From assembly GCA_015059735.1 (NCBI GenBank), contig SUZX01000003.1, forward strand, positions 1 through 64,000: a stretch of DNA of 64,000 nucleotides, read 5' to 3'. Below the pieces are notes generated by a model. It was not told where the DNA came from. It saw only the letters and a list, made by a program, of their open reading frames with translations, and did no database searches. The stretch's first letter is position 1, and each line of letters begins with the position of its first letter. Shown here in pieces: positions 1 through 8,986 of this stretch. The stretch is from Rikenellaceae bacterium (lineage in GTDB: Bacteria; Bacteroidota; Bacteroidia; Bacteroidales; Rikenellaceae). Position numbers and translations under genes: made by a program.

Positions 1-874
<874 letters not shown>

Positions 875-1027
875 AAAAAAATATAAATGTTTCGTTAGAG
901 TCCTGACTATTCGTTTTCCTTAAAGGAAATTGACAGATAAATACTACATTTCTTTTTCTCTCAGAAAATACCAGTAAATCAAAGAACCAGTTGAAAAAAC
1001 CTCGCATTTTGTAATGCGAAAGGACTG

Positions 1028-1059
1028 CAAAGATAAAGCATATTTTTGAATCCTGCAAA
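1028..1059 (-). promoter_or_regulatory. rRNA promoter P1 (proximal)
   Basis: Read on the minus strand there is a TTTG -33 box, a 20-nt spacer and TATCTTTG, a full match to the Bacteroidota -7 element TAnnTTTG. It lies about 155 nt upstream of the 16S 5' end, so the primary transcript would carry a leader of roughly 150 nt that is removed on maturation. Confidence 0.8.
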
Positions 1060-1174
1060 TATTTTTTCAAGAACTTTGCATCTTCTTTCAAAATCGTGTT
1101 TCCAAAGGTCTTCGGCTCCCTTATTGTAAACCTTCAACTTTTTATCAGAACCACGTTTTTCTCAAATGCGGATG

Positions 1175-1205
1175 CAAAGGTAGGGACTTTTTTTGAATCT
1201 GCAAA
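1175..1205 (-). promoter_or_regulatory. rRNA promoter P2 (distal)
   Basis: Minus strand TTTG, a 19-nt spacer and TACCTTTG. It repeats the context of P1 about 147 nt further upstream; both -33 boxes sit in ATATTTGCAG and are followed by an ATTCAAAAA tract. Tandem promoters are usual for rRNA operons. The rest of 875-1290 shows no gene. Confidence 0.8.
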
Positions 1206-1290
1206 TATTTTCACACTTTTTTGCGAAAAATTTTGAATTTAGTCCTAAATAGGGGATACACCTATTATTATATATAACCCTCAAAACAGT

Positions 1291-1319
1291 GCTCGGACCT
1301 CCCAAAGGAAGATCCGAGC
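1291..1319 (-). terminator. Hairpin terminator after the S8 protease gene
   Basis: The minus strand forms a 13-bp stem (GCTCGGA...TCCGAGC, continuing inward with G-U pairs) around a 3-nt loop, followed by ACTGTTTTGAG. It lies between the stop of the S8 gene and the rRNA promoters, where it would insulate the rRNA operon from upstream transcription. The run of T is weak, so the stem is the main evidence. Confidence 0.65.
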
Positions 1320-1376
1320 AGATCACATATTTACTTTTTCGGCTTAAAGCTATCGACACCGAAACGAAAGTCCCGA

Positions 1377-3452
1377 TTAAAGCCACCCACCATTGGTTGC
1401 CATTGTCGCACGAGCTACGAGTGCAAATTCGCGCGATATGGTTTGATCACCGACCGAAGCCGTTACCGTAATTAAAGCCATACCTTCTTTTTTGCAAGTC
1501 AGCGTTATCTTCGAGCCATTCAAAGTCGGAGCAGTTGTTAACCCGATATTTGCCAAGTTTTTCGATGTCACACCGGTCAGTTTGATTGTCGCAGAAGAAC
1601 CTCCGAAATAATCGGCAAAATCAATGACAGTCGATTTTCCGGTTTGAACATAAAAGGCCGGACTACCCTTGATGGCGAGCAGGAGTTTCAGGGCATCAAT
1701 CACACCACCGCCCATTTTACCTTTATAATTGGCTGCATTCATCGAAATTCCATAGTTCGGGAACGATTTTGATTTTCCCGTAAAGCCCGCATCAACACCT
1801 CTCACCGCACTGAGCAGCAACGCGCGAAACTCATCGGCCGTGAATTTCTTGCCGAGTTGTGCCGCATAGGTAAGTCCCAATGCTGCAACTCCCGAAACAT
1901 GCGGACAGGCCATAGAAGTACCCTGCATCCATCCATAGCCATAATAATCATCTTTTTTACGATCGTCTTTATAATCTATCGAATTATCACAGAGCATAGT
2001 ACTCAAAATTTCACCATTGGTATAAAACGACCCTTCGGACTCCGAGGCTGTAAAATCACCACCCGGAGCTGCAATCTCTGCCCATTTCCCATAGTTGGTA
2101 TAATAGGCGGGCAAATCACTCCAATCAGTGGATGTCACAGCTATATTAGAAGCGTAAGCAGCCGGATAAATCGCCACATCGCCCTGCGTATCCCCATTAT
2201 TACCGGCAGCAAAGATCACCAATCCACCGGAAATCGGGGAGTTCGGATTATTTTTACCGGCACTTTGCACGAAAGTATCGATTGCATTTTTCAGCATATT
2301 GATATTGGTATATTGAGTACCCTCCCACCATGAGCGCACCGTTTCGGGGGTAACCTTATCGGAAAAGGCATATCCCCAACTATTATTAGCGATCACTGCG
2401 CCATTGGTCAGTGCATATTCGAAGGCTCTAACCTCGGCATAAGGGTCGGTATTTTGGGTGTCATAACCTAATATTTGGCAAGACATCAATTGCACACCTC
2501 TCCCCAATTTACCGCCGGCAATACCGCAAACACCGATATTATTGTTATTTACAGCGGCAATGATTCCGGCAACATGAGAACCATGATCGGCATAGGAGTA
2601 ATAAGTTTTACCATTCTCTTCCTCTACACCGAACGACGTCCAGTCGAGTTGCGTTTTGTTGTTGAAGAAATTATAGCCATGCTCACCGGTAGAGGCTTTT
2701 GTCCAAATATTAGCTTTCAAATCGGGATGTTCAGTATAGATCGGTTCATCCATCACAGCTACGATGATCGAGGAGTTGTTACCCGTGCAAAGCCCCCAAG
2801 CATCAGCAAGGTTGATATCGGCACCGGCTTTCTGATTCGGGAAATACTCATTGGAGCCAGAATTCTCATAAGACCACTGATACTTTAACAATGCATCATT
2901 CATCGCAGCGACAGCACGAGTCGGACGGACGTTTTGCGAGATCAACATATTCGCAGAAGTAGCGGGAATAGCAGGCCCTTTACGCAACGAACGACGGTAT
3001 TTGGGATCAACGAGCAAGTTCACACCGACTACTTCTTCGCGCATACCAAGTGCCTTACTAACAGACAGCAAATCGGTATTCTCATCGAAGTAAAGTGCGT
3101 ACCATCGATTGATGCCGGTACGATCATAAGCCGACTCCCACGCCGGATCGTATTTGAAAACTCGCTCAATATGCGTTACCCCAAACTCCTCCAAAACGGC
3201 ATCAATATTCTCCAAACCCGAACGAGTTACCACCTCGCCACTTCGGGTTGTAATCCGTTTGGTCGAAACCGCAGCAGCAGCCGAAGGAGTAAGTTTCACG
3301 GCAAGCGTTCCTCGCGCTGCAACTGCTGTCGAGCCCGTAATTTTGGATTTTATTTCTGCGGGAATCAGTTTGCCTAAATCATCCTCTGTCTGATCTTTGG
3401 TACAAGCCACCAACGCCAACAAGAGGGAAAATGCAAATAACAATCGTTTCAT
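1377..3452 (-). CDS. Subtilisin-like S8 serine peptidase, lipoprotein
   Basis: Predicted exported serine protease anchored by lipid. I start at the ATG of MKRLLFAFS rather than at the nine-codon-longer ORF start, because it gives a clean lipoprotein signal with lipobox LVAC (Cys about 17). An N-terminal propeptide-like region of some 200 residues precedes the S8 domain. The catalytic residues are readable: Asp about 235 in VAVMDEP, His about 290 in DHGSHVAG, the oxyanion Asn in AAGNNGD, and Ser about 513 in GTSMACPHVSG. The Asp motif is unusual, since most subtilases have D-T/S-G there. The last 100 or so residues look like a beta-sandwich and end in NGGWL. It stands alone, with its own promoter and a terminator. 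The substrate is unknown. Confidence 0.92.
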   Translation of the reverse strand: MKRLLFAFSLLLALVACTKDQTEDDLGKLIPAEIKSKITGSTAVAARGTLAVKLTPSAAAAVSTKRITTRSGEVVTRSGLENIDAVLEEFGVTHIERVFKYDPAWESAYDRTGINRWYALYFDENTDLLSVSKALGMREEVVGVNLLVDPKYRRSLRKGPAIPATSANMLISQNVRPTRAVAAMNDALLKYQWSYENSGSNEYFPNQKAGADINLADAWGLCTGNNSSIIVAVMDEPIYTEHPDLKANIWTKASTGEHGYNFFNNKTQLDWTSFGVEEENGKTYYSYADHGSHVAGIIAAVNNNNIGVCGIAGGKLGRGVQLMSCQILGYDTQNTDPYAEVRAFEYALTNGAVIANNSWGYAFSDKVTPETVRSWWEGTQYTNINMLKNAIDTFVQSAGKNNPNSPISGGLVIFAAGNNGDTQGDVAIYPAAYASNIAVTSTDWSDLPAYYTNYGKWAEIAAPGGDFTASESEGSFYTNGEILSTMLCDNSIDYKDDRKKDDYYGYGWMQGTSMACPHVSGVAALGLTYAAQLGKKFTADEFRALLLSAVRGVDAGFTGKSKSFPNYGISMNAANYKGKMGGGVIDALKLLLAIKGSPAFYVQTGKSTVIDFADYFGGSSATIKLTGVTSKNLANIGLTTAPTLNGSKITLTCKKEGMALITVTASVGDQTISREFALVARATMATNGGWL

Positions 3453-3483
3453 AATTATCGTAGCTATATATAGATTCAATCTT

Positions 3484-3514
3484 CAAAGATAGGTCTTTTT
3501 TACGAAAAGCCAAT
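3484..3514 (-). promoter_or_regulatory. Promoter of the S8 protease gene
   Basis: Minus strand TATCTTTG (-7) with ATTG 19 nt upstream as a partial -33 box. Transcription would begin about 25 nt before the chosen ATG at 3452 and close to the longer ORF's ATG at 3479, which favours the shorter start. Confidence 0.55.
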
Positions 3515-3595
3515 ATCTCAACAGAATAAATTCGCGTTTTCAACTTGTCGAAATTTGAGAATCCCAACAGCCCTATCTCAATTGGGAGGGGTACG

Positions 3596-3634
3596 AAAAA
3601 GGGTGTAAATCTCGTAACTACTTGATTTACACCC
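3596..3634 (-). terminator. Terminator after tRNA-Ser
   Basis: A perfect 11-bp inverted repeat, GGGTGTAAATC ... GATTTACACCC, is followed on the minus strand by TTTTT. It lies 8 nt after the tRNA 3' end, a textbook intrinsic terminator. Confidence 0.85.
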
Positions 3635-3641
3635 TTTACTG

Positions 3642-3728
3642 CGGAGAGAGAGGGATTCGAACCCCCGGTACAGTTGCCCGTACACCGCATTTCGAGTGCG
3701 GCCCGATCGACCACTCCGGCATCTCTCC
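3642..3728 (-). tRNA. tRNA-Ser (anticodon CGA)
   Basis: The minus strand reads GGAGAGATGCCGGAGTGG... and closes with TCTCTCC plus discriminator G, giving a 7-bp acceptor stem. The anticodon arm CCGCA-CTCGAAA-TGCGG shows anticodon CGA, which reads UCG. A long variable arm (TGTACGGGCAACTGTACC) and the T-arm GGTTCGAATCC confirm a class II serine tRNA. The terminal CCA is not encoded. Small ORFs called over this region are spurious. Confidence 0.95.
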
Positions 3729-3767
3729 AAACTTATTCCCGAACAACAAAGTGCTGTTTTGGGACTG

Positions 3768-3775
3768 CAAATATA
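3768..3775 (-). promoter_or_regulatory. Promoter -7 element for tRNA-Ser
   Basis: Minus strand TATATTTG, 40 nt before the tRNA 5' end. I see no good -33 TTTG at the expected distance; the upstream sequence is A-rich. Confidence 0.5.
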
Positions 3776-3903
3776 GACATTTTTTTTCTTTTTGCGCATT
3801 TTCGCACAAAAAAATTGCAGTAGGACCAAAAACTTTCGCCATCAACCTCGCTAAGGCTCTCAAAATAGGGTGGAATGTTTACACCCCGATACGCCTAAAA
3901 TCA

Positions 3904-4440
3904 CTATTTCTCAACATAAGTTATCCGATCACGATCATTCTCCGGCACAGGGAGTGGTTTCGGCTGATAATCAGAATAACCCAAAGCAATGGCACACAGC
4001 GGCTCGCAGCCCTCAGGCAACGGCAAGAATTCACGGAGAAAATCGGTAGCAGAAGGTCCTTCGGGATTCTCTTTACACTGTGCGCGGCCAGCGATATGCA
4101 CCCAGCAAGAGGCAAGTCCCTCATCGACAATTGCAAGTTGTAGCATAGTTGCCGCAATCGAAGCATTAACCATCCACAATTCGCTTTTGGCCGTATCGCC
4201 CAACACAACAATCGCCATCGATGCGCCTGCCATGAACGCAGCTCCCGAATCGCGCATCTGACTCATACGTGCAATGGTTTCAGGATTATCGACCACCAAG
4301 AAACGAGTCGAACGGGTATTATGTCCCGAGGGCGCATTCAGTGCGGTGGTAAGAATCCTATCAACGACCTCTTCGGAGATTTTTTTATCCGAAAATTTAC
4401 GAATACTGCGACGTTTGGCTACAACTTCCTTAAACTCCAT
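3904..4440 (-). CDS. Nitroreductase family protein
   Basis: Small FMN-dependent NAD(P)H oxidoreductase of the nitroreductase fold, 178 aa, about the usual length. The N-terminal FMN-binding signature is clear (VVAKRRSIRKFSDKKI, then ALNAPSGHNTRSTRFLVV), followed by the mid helix region (MVNASIAATMLQLAIVDEGLASCWVHI) and the conserved end AIGY-type segment (CAIALGYSD). It is cytoplasmic, with no signal peptide. It is monocistronic with its own promoter, between the tRNA and rplS, which runs the other way. The physiological substrate cannot be told from sequence; quinones, flavins and nitroaromatics are all known for the family. Confidence 0.92.
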   Translation of the reverse strand: MEFKEVVAKRRSIRKFSDKKISEEVVDRILTTALNAPSGHNTRSTRFLVVDNPETIARMSQMRDSGAAFMAGASMAIVVLGDTAKSELWMVNASIAATMLQLAIVDEGLASCWVHIAGRAQCKENPEGPSATDFLREFLPLPEGCEPLCAIALGYSDYQPKPLPVPENDRDRITYVEK

Positions 4441-4469
4441 ATCAATTCATTATTTCAAGGTTTCGATTG

Positions 4470-4499
4470 CAAATATAGCAATAATTAGCGCCCCTCAAA
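4470..4499 (-). promoter_or_regulatory. Promoter of the nitroreductase gene
   Basis: Minus strand TTTG, an 18-nt spacer and TATATTTG, ending 30 nt before the ATG at 4440. Confidence 0.7.
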
Positions 4500-4528
4500 A
4501 TCCTTTCCAAAAGATATTTTACATCAAA

Positions 4529-4561
4529 TTTGCACAGATTCGATTTTTATTCGTATATTTG
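4529..4561 (+). promoter_or_regulatory. Promoter of rplS
   Basis: Plus strand TTTG, a 21-nt spacer and TATATTTG. Transcription would start near 4568, leaving an unusually long 5' UTR of about 175 nt before the rplS ATG. Confidence 0.7.
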
Positions 4562-4567
4562 CAACCC

Positions 4568-4743
4568 CTTTGGGGACGTATATCAACCTCTTTCATTGGG
4601 TACTACGACAAAAATCAGCCATGTAAACTAGGTGTATTTCGATACACTTGCATATGGAGATGGGATTGCCGGTTAAGAGACCGACATGGTAGTTACGGTA
4701 CAGCGGGAATGTTGAATGCGAAATTAAAAAAATTGTTGCAACA
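4568..4743 (+). ncRNA. Candidate structured mRNA leader of rplS
   Basis: The 175-nt untranslated region shows local structure: GTGTAT-TTCG-ATACAC at 4632-4647 (6-bp stem with a UUCG tetraloop) and CGGT-taagag-ACCG at 4670-4683, followed by an A+U-rich stretch up to the ATG. Ribosomal-protein genes are often autoregulated through leader RNAs, and such leaders are known in Bacteroidota. I cannot assign this one to a named Rfam family from sequence alone. ORFs drawn through it on either strand have no recognisable product. Confidence 0.5.
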
Positions 4744-5121
4744 ATGAACAAAGATGCAATCATCAAGCTCGTAAACGAGCAGATGTGGACGAAGACGGAT
4801 GCTGAGGTACCGTCGTTCAAAGCTGGTGACACAATCACCGTAACGTACAGAATTATCGAGGGTAACAAAGAACGCTTGCAGAGCTTTCGCGGTGTGGTAA
4901 TCCAGATCAAGGGCTCGGGTAAAACCAAGATGTTCACGATCCGTAAGATTTCGAACGGCGTGGGCGTTGAGCGTATCTTCCCGCTCTATTCACCCCACAT
5001 CGACAAGATCGAGGTGAACAAGATCGGTGTTGTTCGTCGTGCTCGCATCTACTACTTGCGCAAACTCACTGGCAAAAAAGCCCGTATCAAAGAGAAGCGC
5101 ATGACCAACACGGAGAAATAA
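4744..5121 (+). CDS. rplS: 50S ribosomal protein L19 (bL19)
   Basis: Protein of the large ribosomal subunit at the interface with the 30S subunit. The 125-aa product has the full bL19 signature: [33 protein letters not shown], then [28 protein letters not shown] and [21 protein letters not shown]. Length is normal. It is a single gene behind a long leader; the usual partners rpsP, rimM and trmD are not adjacent. A strong terminator follows. Confidence 0.98.
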   Translation: MNKDAIIKLVNEQMWTKTDAEVPSFKAGDTITVTYRIIEGNKERLQSFRGVVIQIKGSGKTKMFTIRKISNGVGVERIFPLYSPHIDKIEVNKIGVVRRARIYYLRKLTGKKARIKEKRMTNTEK

Positions 5122-5137
5122 TCCGTCGAAAGTCACA

Positions 5138-5180
5138 GACAAAAGAGGCTGTTCTACTAGATAGGACAGCCTCTTTTGTC
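5138..5180 (+). terminator. Terminator after rplS
   Basis: A 15-bp perfect inverted repeat, GACAAAAGAGGCTGT ... ACAGCCTCTTTTGTC. The descending arm carries CTCTTTT, and the ascending arm begins with an A tract, so it could act in both directions. Confidence 0.8.
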
Positions 5181-5226
5181 AAAAATCGTATAACATTTCT
5201 AAACAGAAAGCCTTGTTGTCAGAATA

Positions 5227-5258
5227 GAAATGCCCTCGCCGAAATTCCGACGAGGGCA
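5227..5258 (-). terminator. Terminator after the C1 peptidase gene
   Basis: Inverted repeat TGCCCTCG ... CGAGGGCA, followed on the minus strand by TTTCTATTC. It lies about 80 nt after the stop of the C1 peptidase and faces the rplS terminator, so the two convergent units are each closed. Confidence 0.7.
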
Positions 5259-5339
5259 TAATCATTAAAAGTCTGCATTACAAACTCTTTTACGGTCGAA
5301 GACGTATGATTTCAATAGAAATCCACCTACTTCAACAGG

Positions 5340-6536
5340 CTATTTCCAACCTAACTTCTTGGCGATCTCTTTGGGTACAGCCTTGCGGTTAACCATGATC
5401 GTCGTGGTTTTGTACTCGAAGAACGGACGCGAGAAATACCAGAATCCCTTATAAGGAGAGGCTGTCCCCCACGAATTCTGTACTTTGAAGTAGCGATTGC
5501 CGATCTGATCTACTGCTGTTCCGACAATAACCATACCGTGATCGTCTTGTGTTTCATAGTTGTCGAAAGCCGTTTGGCGGATTTCCTGCGTAATTTTACG
5601 CTCTGCTCCAGGCTGCTCGAATTTGTAGCGGGCATCAGCGATCTCCTTCTCGGTGAGTTTGCCCCAACGCTCGGCCTCGGTACCACTTAGGTTTTCAAGT
5701 TTGGTTTCGGGAATAACACCGATTGCTTTGCTGCGGCTAAAACCTTTCTCGCTGACATCGGTTCCCCACGCAACGGTATAACCGTTGTTAAGCGCGTTAT
5801 CCACGATGGCTGTCATCTCGTTGAGTGGCAGATTCCATGCCGTTTCCCACATCCAGTTATCGGGAATTTCGAGGATAAACGGCTTATAGAACGGATGGTG
5901 CGTAAACGAAGTGAACGAAGCATAGTCATCCATATTTATCGGCAGCGAAGCCGCAAACTCTTTCGGAGTGTAAGTCTTGCCGTTGTACTCGAAAGTCTCG
6001 GGCAGCGGACCGAAATAGGTGTCGAGCAATGCGTTGAAACCCTTCTTCCAAACGGGAGTGAGTTTGGCTCTACGAGCAGTTTGGATGATGGAGTTGAGGT
6101 AGCTTTTCAAAGCGGGGAACAGTTCACGGAACTCAGGAAGATCTGTGCCATAGTTCAAACCCGGATAAGCCTCTTGCGGAACGATACCGTATCTCTTGAT
6201 AATCTCGGTAACATCGTGAGCAGCACCTCCTGCTCCGAAGTTGAGGTGGCCGTGTAGGCGAATATACTTCTCGGCCTTCTCCATATAAGAAAGACGCACA
6301 ACCCACATCTCGGAGAGACGTACTTTGGGGCCTCCGGCTTTTAGAATCTCGCTTTCGAGCATGGTAGTTGTCGAATAGCACCAACACGTACCGCTACGGT
6401 TTTGGTTCTTGACATCGGTCGAAGGGATGACGATTTGATCGGTAAACTGATACCCCTTGTTTGCGGATTTCTCCGGAGTTTGAGCAAATGCCGTGCATGC
6501 GATGCAGCAAATCAGCAGCGTGAGGACTTTTTTCAT
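5340..6536 (-). CDS. Exported C1-family (bleomycin hydrolase-like) cysteine peptidase
   Basis: Papain-fold peptidase of the C1B / aminopeptidase C type. I start at MKKVLTLLIC, which gives a signal peptide (LLICCIACTAFAQ); the 15 codons upstream overlap the end of topA and are probably untranslated. Catalytic features in order are the oxyanion Gln and nucleophile Cys about 51 in KNQNRSGTCWCYS, the His in DDHGMVIVGTA and the Asn in VQNSWG. The size of about 398 aa and the long inserts between Cys and His fit C1B enzymes. The E. coli and yeast relatives are cytoplasmic, whereas the signal peptide here points to the periplasm, as in many Bacteroidota homologues. It begins 22 nt after topA and may be cotranscribed with it. 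Confidence 0.9.
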   Translation of the reverse strand: MKKVLTLLICCIACTAFAQTPEKSANKGYQFTDQIVIPSTDVKNQNRSGTCWCYSTTTMLESEILKAGGPKVRLSEMWVVRLSYMEKAEKYIRLHGHLNFGAGGAAHDVTEIIKRYGIVPQEAYPGLNYGTDLPEFRELFPALKSYLNSIIQTARRAKLTPVWKKGFNALLDTYFGPLPETFEYNGKTYTPKEFAASLPINMDDYASFTSFTHHPFYKPFILEIPDNWMWETAWNLPLNEMTAIVDNALNNGYTVAWGTDVSEKGFSRSKAIGVIPETKLENLSGTEAERWGKLTEKEIADARYKFEQPGAERKITQEIRQTAFDNYETQDDHGMVIVGTAVDQIGNRYFKVQNSWGTASPYKGFWYFSRPFFEYKTTTIMVNRKAVPKEIAKKLGWK

Positions 6537-6558
6537 GATATAGAAGTTTTGGGTTAAA

Positions 6559-8856
6559 TTATTTTTTTGAAGTAGTGACAATTTTTCGACACTCGTCGAT
6601 GGTCAATGTTTCCGGCTTGACTCCTTTGGGAAGACGGTAGTTTTTCCCTTTGTAGGCTATATATGGGCCGTAACGACCGCTTTTTACCAACATGTCGGGA
6701 TCTTCGGGGAAGCTTCGCAACGGAGTGTTGGCAGTGGTGACGGCAACTTTGTGGGTTTGAACAATCTCCACTGCACGTTCGTAACTAATCGTATAAGGAT
6801 CTTCGCCTTTTGGGAGCGATGCGAACGATTTCCCATAACGCACGTATGCTCCGAATTTACCAATTCCAACGGCCAACTCATCACCATCCAATTCGCCAAG
6901 CAGACGAGGTAATGCAAAAAGTCCGAGAGCCTCTTCGAGTGTGATCGACTCAATCAGTTGTCCCTTTTTGAGCGATGCAAATCGACTCTTCTCACCCTCA
7001 GCACTCTCGATTTCAACCATTGGTCCGTAACGGCCGATACGGGCTTTGACCACCTGTCCCGTTTTCGGATCATTACCCAGTATGCGCACCTGACTGCGCT
7101 TGTCAGCCTGAGTACCTATGGCAGTATCAACCATTTGATGAAACGGACCGTAAAAGTCGCCGATCATCTTGTCCCATGTAATATCGCCTTCGGCCACACG
7201 GTCGAACTCTTTTTCGACGTTGGCCGTAAAGTGATAATCGATGATCGGGCCGAATTGCATTTCCAAATAGTCGTTGACCAACATACCGATATCGGTAGGC
7301 GCCAAACGATTCTTATCTTTACCGAAATTCTCACTGAGGGTTTTGGCCGAAATCTTATTGTTGGCAAGGATCAGTTGCAGATAATTGCGTTTCTGGCCCT
7401 CTTTATTCTGCTTGACAACATAACCACGATTGATGATCGTGGTAATGGTCGGAGCATAAGTCGAAGGACGTCCGATACCCAACTCTTCAAGCCGCTTGAC
7501 TAACGAGGCCTCGTTATAGCGAGCCGGAGCTTGGGTAAAACGTTCTGTAGCTGTTATTTGTTTGGCTACAACCTGATCTCCCATGCGCATTTTGGGCAAC
7601 AAATTGCCTTCGGCATCGGAATTTTGCTCATCATCGGTCGATTCGGAATAAAGACGTAGGAATCCATCGAATCGAACCACCTCACCCGTTGCCACAAATT
7701 GATACGAAGAATCGGCCATATCAATAACGATCGTCGTACGATCGAGTTCGGCGCAAACCATTTGCGAAGCAACGGTACGCTTCCAAATCAAGTCGTAGAG
7801 TTTTTTTTCGGCCTGCGTACCTTCTATCGACTGACGATCGATATACGATGGTCGGATGGCTTCGTGTGCCTCTTGCGCCCCTTTGGTTTTAGTCTTATAG
7901 TTGAACCATCGCGAGTATTTCTCTCCGTATAGATTGGTAATTTGCTCTTTACATTGGGCAAGAGCTTGTTGTGAAAGGTTTACCGAATCGGTACGCATGT
8001 AGGTAATCAAACCTTGCTCATAGAGATGTTGTGCAACTGACATGGTTTGCGAAACTGACATACCCAATTTACGGCTGGCTTCTTGTTGGAGTGTCGAGGT
8101 AGTGAATGGCGGTGCAGGATAACGTTGTGCCGGTTTCTCTTCGGCTTTCGAGACCGTAAACGATGCTCCGATGCACTCTTTCAAAAAGCGATCGGCCTCC
8201 TCCTGCGTTTCGAATCGGGTGGACAACTCTGCCTTGAAGAGCGTTTCGTCAGGATCAGAGCCAGAATAAAACTGGGCAACAACGCGAAAATAAGGCGTTG
8301 AGCGAAAAGCGATAATCTCGCGTTCGCGTTCAACAAGCAAACGCACTGCAACCGATTGCACACGACCAGCCGAAAGCGATGGCCGTACTTTCTTCCATAA
8401 AACGGGAGAGAGCTCAAAACCAACCAATCGGTCCAACACACGGCGAGCCTGCTGAGCATGCACCAAATTCATATTGACAGTACGAGGTTGCTCAATGGCT
8501 TCGAGAATAGCTCGTTTGGTAATCTCATGAAAGACAATGCGTTTGGTGGTTTCAACGGGGAGTCCCAACACTTCTGTTAGGTGCCATGCGATGGCTTCTC
8601 CTTCGCGGTCTTCATCGGAAGCCAACCATACGGTCTTTGTCTTTGCCAACCGTGTAAGTTCATCAACAACCTTCTTCTTGTCGCTCGGGATTTCGTAAAT
8701 CGGGCTGAATCCTTTATCTATATGGATTCCGAGATCCTTCTTCGAAAGATCTCGGATATGTCCGAAGCTTGACTTAACGATAAAATCCTTTCCCAAGAAT
8801 TTCTCGATGGTTTTGGCTTTGGCGGGTGACTCAACGATAACTAAATTCTCCTGCAT
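6559..8856 (-). CDS. topA: DNA topoisomerase I
   Basis: Type IA topoisomerase relaxing negative supercoils. The TOPRIM domain is at the N-terminus (NLVIVESPAKAKTIEKFLG; acidic motif ASDEDREGEAIAWHL at about 79-93). The active-site Tyr is about residue 286 in GLITYMRTDSVNLS. The C-terminal part has no four-cysteine zinc ribbons as in E. coli TopA. It has instead repeated short modules of the type GRYGPMVEIE / GKFGAYVRYG / GRYGPYIAYKGKNYRLPKG, the usual form in Bacteroidota. At 765 aa it is shorter than the 865-aa E. coli protein for that reason. The minus-strand C1 peptidase gene follows directly. Confidence 0.97.
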   Translation of the reverse strand: MQENLVIVESPAKAKTIEKFLGKDFIVKSSFGHIRDLSKKDLGIHIDKGFSPIYEIPSDKKKVVDELTRLAKTKTVWLASDEDREGEAIAWHLTEVLGLPVETTKRIVFHEITKRAILEAIEQPRTVNMNLVHAQQARRVLDRLVGFELSPVLWKKVRPSLSAGRVQSVAVRLLVEREREIIAFRSTPYFRVVAQFYSGSDPDETLFKAELSTRFETQEEADRFLKECIGASFTVSKAEEKPAQRYPAPPFTTSTLQQEASRKLGMSVSQTMSVAQHLYEQGLITYMRTDSVNLSQQALAQCKEQITNLYGEKYSRWFNYKTKTKGAQEAHEAIRPSYIDRQSIEGTQAEKKLYDLIWKRTVASQMVCAELDRTTIVIDMADSSYQFVATGEVVRFDGFLRLYSESTDDEQNSDAEGNLLPKMRMGDQVVAKQITATERFTQAPARYNEASLVKRLEELGIGRPSTYAPTITTIINRGYVVKQNKEGQKRNYLQLILANNKISAKTLSENFGKDKNRLAPTDIGMLVNDYLEMQFGPIIDYHFTANVEKEFDRVAEGDITWDKMIGDFYGPFHQMVDTAIGTQADKRSQVRILGNDPKTGQVVKARIGRYGPMVEIESAEGEKSRFASLKKGQLIESITLEEALGLFALPRLLGELDGDELAVGIGKFGAYVRYGKSFASLPKGEDPYTISYERAVEIVQTHKVAVTTANTPLRSFPEDPDMLVKSGRYGPYIAYKGKNYRLPKGVKPETLTIDECRKIVTTSKK

Positions 8857-8889
8857 GGATATATCTATCTTCTATTATCTTTTGGTATA

Positions 8890-8911
8890 GAAAAAGCCGC
8901 TGAATCGGCTC
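8890..8911 (-). terminator. Terminator before topA (after the DUF4270 gene)
   Basis: Minus strand AGCCG-attcag-CGGCT followed by TTTTTC, in the 130-nt gap between the DUF4270 gene and topA. It ends the upstream transcription unit; topA must then have its own promoter, which I could not define. Confidence 0.7.
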
Positions 8912-8986
8912 TTTCTTATCAATTCTTTCTTTATTGCATGTCCATTCCATTGTCACAACGGAGATAAGACATTTCAAGGCTTATGT

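Noticed and set aside
3379-4143. ORFs of 75-173 aa on both strands around 3.4-4.1 kb
   Set aside because: They run through the tRNA-Ser gene and antisense to the nitroreductase; composition is that of shadow frames.
4274-4747. 157-aa plus-strand ORF before rplS
   Set aside because: It covers the rplS promoter and leader and the antisense of the nitroreductase start; no family resemblance.
5340-6581. Longer N-terminus MSLLQKNNLTQNFYI for the C1 peptidase
   Set aside because: It overlaps the topA end and puts 15 residues before a normal signal peptide, so the internal ATG is preferred.
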